DNA of 52,344 nucleotides from Roseococcus sp. (GTDB taxonomy: Bacteria; Pseudomonadota; Alphaproteobacteria; Acetobacterales; Acetobacteraceae). The stretch covers positions 1 to 52,344 of the forward strand of contig JAOAIK010000035.1 of the NCBI GenBank assembly GCA_026414745.1, written 5' to 3'. Numbering within the stretch: position 1 is the first letter of the stretch; every line of letters starts with the position of its first letter. Of the stretch, positions 49,734-52,344 are shown piece by piece. Below the pieces are notes generated by a model. The model was not told where the DNA came from. It saw only the letters and a list, made by a program, of their open reading frames with translations, and did not search any database. Both the position numbers and the translations under genes were made by a program.

Positions 49734-52344
49734 TCACCGCCCGCTGCCGCGCGCGATCACCGCCAGCGCGGCGGCCGAGATGGCCACCTGGCTGGCCACC
49801 TGGGTGATGTCGCGCAGGAAGCCCCAGTTCTCGAAGGGCGAGGGGTCATTGGGCACGATGACGAGGCTGCCCGGCGGCACCGGCGGCCCGCCCTGCTGCC
49901 AGGCGCCCAGCCCCGCCGCGACCGACTGCCCGTTCGGCAGCACGATGAAGGCGCGCGAGGGGTCGGCGAAGCGCTGCGCGCCGCCGGCCGCGGCCACATA
50001 CTGCGCCGCGCGCCAGCCGCTCACGAACTGCAGCGAGCCCGGGTTCTGCACCGCGCCGACCACCGTCACCTCGTTCGGCCGCTTGGGCATCACGATGAGG
50101 TCGCCCGGCTCGAGCAGCACGTCGAGCTCGGGGCGGCCGGCGAGCACCACCGGGTTCGCCTCCACCACCATGCGCCCGGCCGCGCGCGCCTCGCGCAGCG
50201 CGGCGGCCATCTCGCGCCCCGCCGCGATGGCGCCCGCGATGTCGGTGCGCGCGCCGCTGCCGATCACCGCCTGCCCGGCGGCCATCTGCAGCAGCCCCTG
50301 CTCCATCTCGCGCGCCGTGCGCTGGAACCCCTCCTGCTGGCGGATCCGCACGCTCTCGCGCGTGAACACGGCGCCATAGGGATAGGCCTGGGGCGTGAGG
50401 CCGCCGGCGCGCGCGATCACCTCCGAGAGGCGCTCGCCGCGGCGGATGTCGTAGACGCCGGGGCGCAGGAACTCGCCGAGCAGGGTGACGGGCCCGCTGT
50501 CGCGGTCGCCGAAGCCGCGCGGGATGCGGATGCCGTCCCGCGGCGAGAGGCGCACGGCCGCGAAGTTGCGGCTGCGCAGGTCGAGCACGCTGCGCGCGAG
50601 GGGGATGGCGCTGGTCTGGTCCGCCGGCTCGCGCGCCAGCTCCACCGAAGAGAGGTCGGCCGTGTCGGTCACGCCGCCGGCCATGGCCAGCACCGCATCC
50701 AGGCCGGTGTTGTCGGTGATGGGATAGAGGCCGGGCAGCCGCACCTCGCCCGTCAGCAGCACGGTCTGGTCGAGCAGGAAGGGCAGCAGCATCGGGTGCT
50801 CGACGAACACCGGCGGGCAGGGCGTCGCGCCGATCTCGGGGAAGCCCGCCACCCGCGCATGGGCGAAGCGCTGCGGGCTGGAGCGCGCCGCGACCGCGAG
50901 CTGCGTCAGCGCGAGGCAGTCGAGCCCCGGCGGGGCGCCGCCCGGGGCGCTCGTCGGCACCTGGGCCGCTGGTGGCTGGGCAGGGGCGAAGCCTGGCGGG
51001 GTGGCGGCCATGGGCGTGGCCGAGGGCATGGCCATGGGGGGCGCGGCCGCCCCGCGCGGCTGCGGCTGGGCCGCCGGCAGGCCGGGCGGGGGCGGCGCGC
51101 CCTCCGCCTCGCCGCGCAGGGCCCGCTGCACGGAGGGGCTGGCGAGCCAGGCGATGTCGCTCATCGCCAGGATGATCACCTCATCGCCCTCGGCGAGGGC
51201 GAGGTCCGCGCGCCCCTGCAGCACGGCGGCGAGGTCGAAGGGCTGGATGCGCCGCCCGCGGGTGCGCGGATCGAGCCGCAGCACCACGCCCATGCGGGCG
51301 TAGGGGTCGGGCCGGACGAGGCGCGGGTCGGCGAGCAGCCCGCGCAGGGTGGAGCCGCGTCCGCCCAGCGCCCGGGTGGTGGGCTGCGCCACATGCCCCG
51401 AGAGGCGGATCTGGCGCGAGACCACGTCGCTGCCCGGCTGCACCAGCAGCGCATCCCCGCGCCGGATCAGATTGGCCGGCGAGATTTCGCGGAAGGCGCG
51501 GCGGCCCGCGGAATCCGTGGTTTCCAGCAGGTAGCGGTTGCCCTCGGGGCGCAGCGCGTCGCCGGCGAGGCGCAGCATCTCGGCCAGCGGCGCGCCCGGT
51601 TGGCCGGGCGGCAGCTCGTAGATGGCGGGCCGCGCCACCTCGCCGCCCAGCGCCACCACGCCGCCGATGGGCGGCACCAGGATGCGCTCGCCCTCGCGCA
51701 GCGAGAGGTCGGGCGGCGCGCCCTCGCCGGCCAGCACGGGGTAGAGGTCGAGGCTGCGCCGGCCCTGGGGCCCCTCCACCCGCACGGCGCGCAGCGTGCC
51801 GGATTTCCGCACGCCGCCGGCCGCCACCAGCGCATCGAGCACGGTGGCGAGCGGCGAGAGGCTGACCGCGCCGGGCCGCGCCACCTCGCCGCCCACGAAG
51901 ACGCTGACCTGCCGCAACTGGCCCAGGGTGACGAAGACCTCGCTGCCCGCCAGCTCCCGCGCCGCGCGGGATTCCAGCTCCGCGCGCAGGTCGCGCAGGG
52001 TGCGGCCGGCGGCGGGGATGGGCAAGAGGTCCGGCAGAACCAGCATGCCCTCGCGCGTCACGCGCAGGCTCAGCGTGCTGCGTGCCCGGCCGCGGAAGGC
52101 GACGATGACCTCGTCGTCGCGGCCGATCACATAGTCGTCGGGCACGGCGCCGAAGGCCGGCGCGGCCGGGGCGCCGGCGCGGAAGGTCTCGTAGCCGAAC
52201 TGGCGCAGCGGCACGGTGAGCCGGGCGGCGAAGAACTGCTCGACGGGCGAGAGCGGCTCCTCGGCCGTCGGGGGCGGCGGGACGGGCTGCGGGGCGGCCG
52301 CCGCGGGGGGCGGGGGGAGGGCGGGGCTCGCGGGCGGGGCGGGG
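49734..52344 (-). CDS. SLBB-domain polysaccharide export protein (5' end outside window)
   Basis: At least 869 residues; the frame stays open to the right edge, so the true start is missing. The visible N-terminus is Pro/Ala-rich, then VEQFFAARLTVPLRQFGY. A poly-export (Wza-type) domain follows (DYVIGRDDEVIVAFRGRA) with several SLBB repeats, such as VFVGGEVARPGAVSLSP, VVALGGEVARPAIYELP, VLLTGEVRLPGLYPI, VTLLGEFLRPGVYDI and VTVVGAVQNPGSLQFV. A Met/Pro-rich linker sits in the middle and a hydrophobic helix (AISAAALAVIARG) ends the protein. It should form the exopolysaccharide exit channel together with YjbH. Confidence 0.88.
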   Translation of the reverse strand, partial: PAPPASPALPPPPAAAAPQPVPPPPTAEEPLSPVEQFFAARLTVPLRQFGYETFRAGAPAAPAFGAVPDDYVIGRDDEVIVAFRGRARSTLSLRVTREGMLVLPDLLPIPAAGRTLRDLRAELESRAARELAGSEVFVTLGQLRQVSVFVGGEVARPGAVSLSPLATVLDALVAAGGVRKSGTLRAVRVEGPQGRRSLDLYPVLAGEGAPPDLSLREGERILVPPIGGVVALGGEVARPAIYELPPGQPGAPLAEMLRLAGDALRPEGNRYLLETTDSAGRRAFREISPANLIRRGDALLVQPGSDVVSRQIRLSGHVAQPTTRALGGRGSTLRGLLADPRLVRPDPYARMGVVLRLDPRTRGRRIQPFDLAAVLQGRADLALAEGDEVIILAMSDIAWLASPSVQRALRGEAEGAPPPPGLPAAQPQPRGAAAPPMAMPSATPMAATPPGFAPAQPPAAQVPTSAPGGAPPGLDCLALTQLAVAARSSPQRFAHARVAGFPEIGATPCPPVFVEHPMLLPFLLDQTVLLTGEVRLPGLYPITDNTGLDAVLAMAGGVTDTADLSSVELAREPADQTSAIPLARSVLDLRSRNFAAVRLSPRDGIRIPRGFGDRDSGPVTLLGEFLRPGVYDIRRGERLSEVIARAGGLTPQAYPYGAVFTRESVRIRQQEGFQRTAREMEQGLLQMAAGQAVIGSGARTDIAGAIAAGREMAAALREARAAGRMVVEANPVVLAGRPELDVLLEPGDLIVMPKRPNEVTVVGAVQNPGSLQFVSGWRAAQYVAAAGGAQRFADPSRAFIVLPNGQSVAAGLGAWQQGGPPVPPGSLVIVPNDPSPFENWGFLRDITQVASQVAISAAALAVIARGSGR

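Overview
The window reads as ordinary, densely packed chromosome from a very GC-rich alphaproteobacterium, most likely an Acetobacteraceae (Roseomonas-like) member of the Rhodospirillales. The signs are a CtrA cell-cycle regulator, the alphaproteobacterial hemC-hemD-Mic60-hemY cluster, a TIGR02300 (FYDLN) protein, an NDUFS6-like zinc finger, an IalB-family protein, MetW, PhaB and extreme third-position GC. This assignment rests on gene content alone. No tRNA, rRNA or CRISPR array was seen.

Layout, left to right. 1-3.1 kb (minus strand): an ABC-2 exporter pair, LolA and a class-I amidotransferase. 3.2-6.4 kb (minus): an arsenic operon encoding an ArsR-ArsC fusion, a GAPDH-like enzyme and the organoarsenical exporter ArsJ. 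6.4-10.6 kb: an FAD monooxygenase, a small membrane protein, an SDR that has lost its catalytic residues, a PaiB-like flavin protein and a voltage-gated-type channel with a C-terminal zinc ribbon. 10.6-15.9 kb (minus): a five-hairpin intergenic element, argG, a frameshifted small ORF, an MFS transporter, rlmN, an IalB-like protein and a FYDLN protein. 15.9-21.5 kb (plus): aroA-cmk-rpsA, a terminator, an AT-rich control region, ctrA and a CBS-pair protein. 21.6-23.2 kb (minus): proA and a lipoprotein. 23.5-26.7 kb (plus): a lytic transglycosylase with a SPOR domain, rlmJ and gpsA. 26.7-30.1 kb (minus): hemY-like, Mic60-like, hemD and hemC. 30.2-36.5 kb (plus): tsaD, an MFS transporter, a TRIC-like protein, then an HtrA protease with a two-component system. 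36.5-39.6 kb: nth, DUF2244, a decayed IS3-type element and a 3-hydroxyisobutyryl-CoA hydrolase. 39.7-42.1 kb (plus): an exported superoxide dismutase, metW and phaB. 42.1-52.3 kb: a lipoprotein hydrolase, a zinc finger, polA, a second MFS paralogue, then a YjbH-SLBB exopolysaccharide export pair that runs off the right edge.

The genes form several local programmes: arsenate handling, haem synthesis coupled to inner-membrane organisation, aroA-cmk-rpsA housekeeping, and envelope stress (HtrA plus TCS). I found no convincing wholly new multi-gene system. The observations most worth checking are: (1) rlmJ, whose conserved N-terminus lies upstream of every canonical start codon and abuts, in frame, the TAG of the preceding gene; (2) an exported Mn-type superoxide dismutase with Gln at the gateway Tyr34 position; (3) the ArsR-ArsC fusion with an internal ribosome-binding site and start; (4) an SDR lacking Ser-Tyr-Lys; (5) a five-hairpin element after argG; (6) four CCGCAA/TTGCGG half-sites before phaB.
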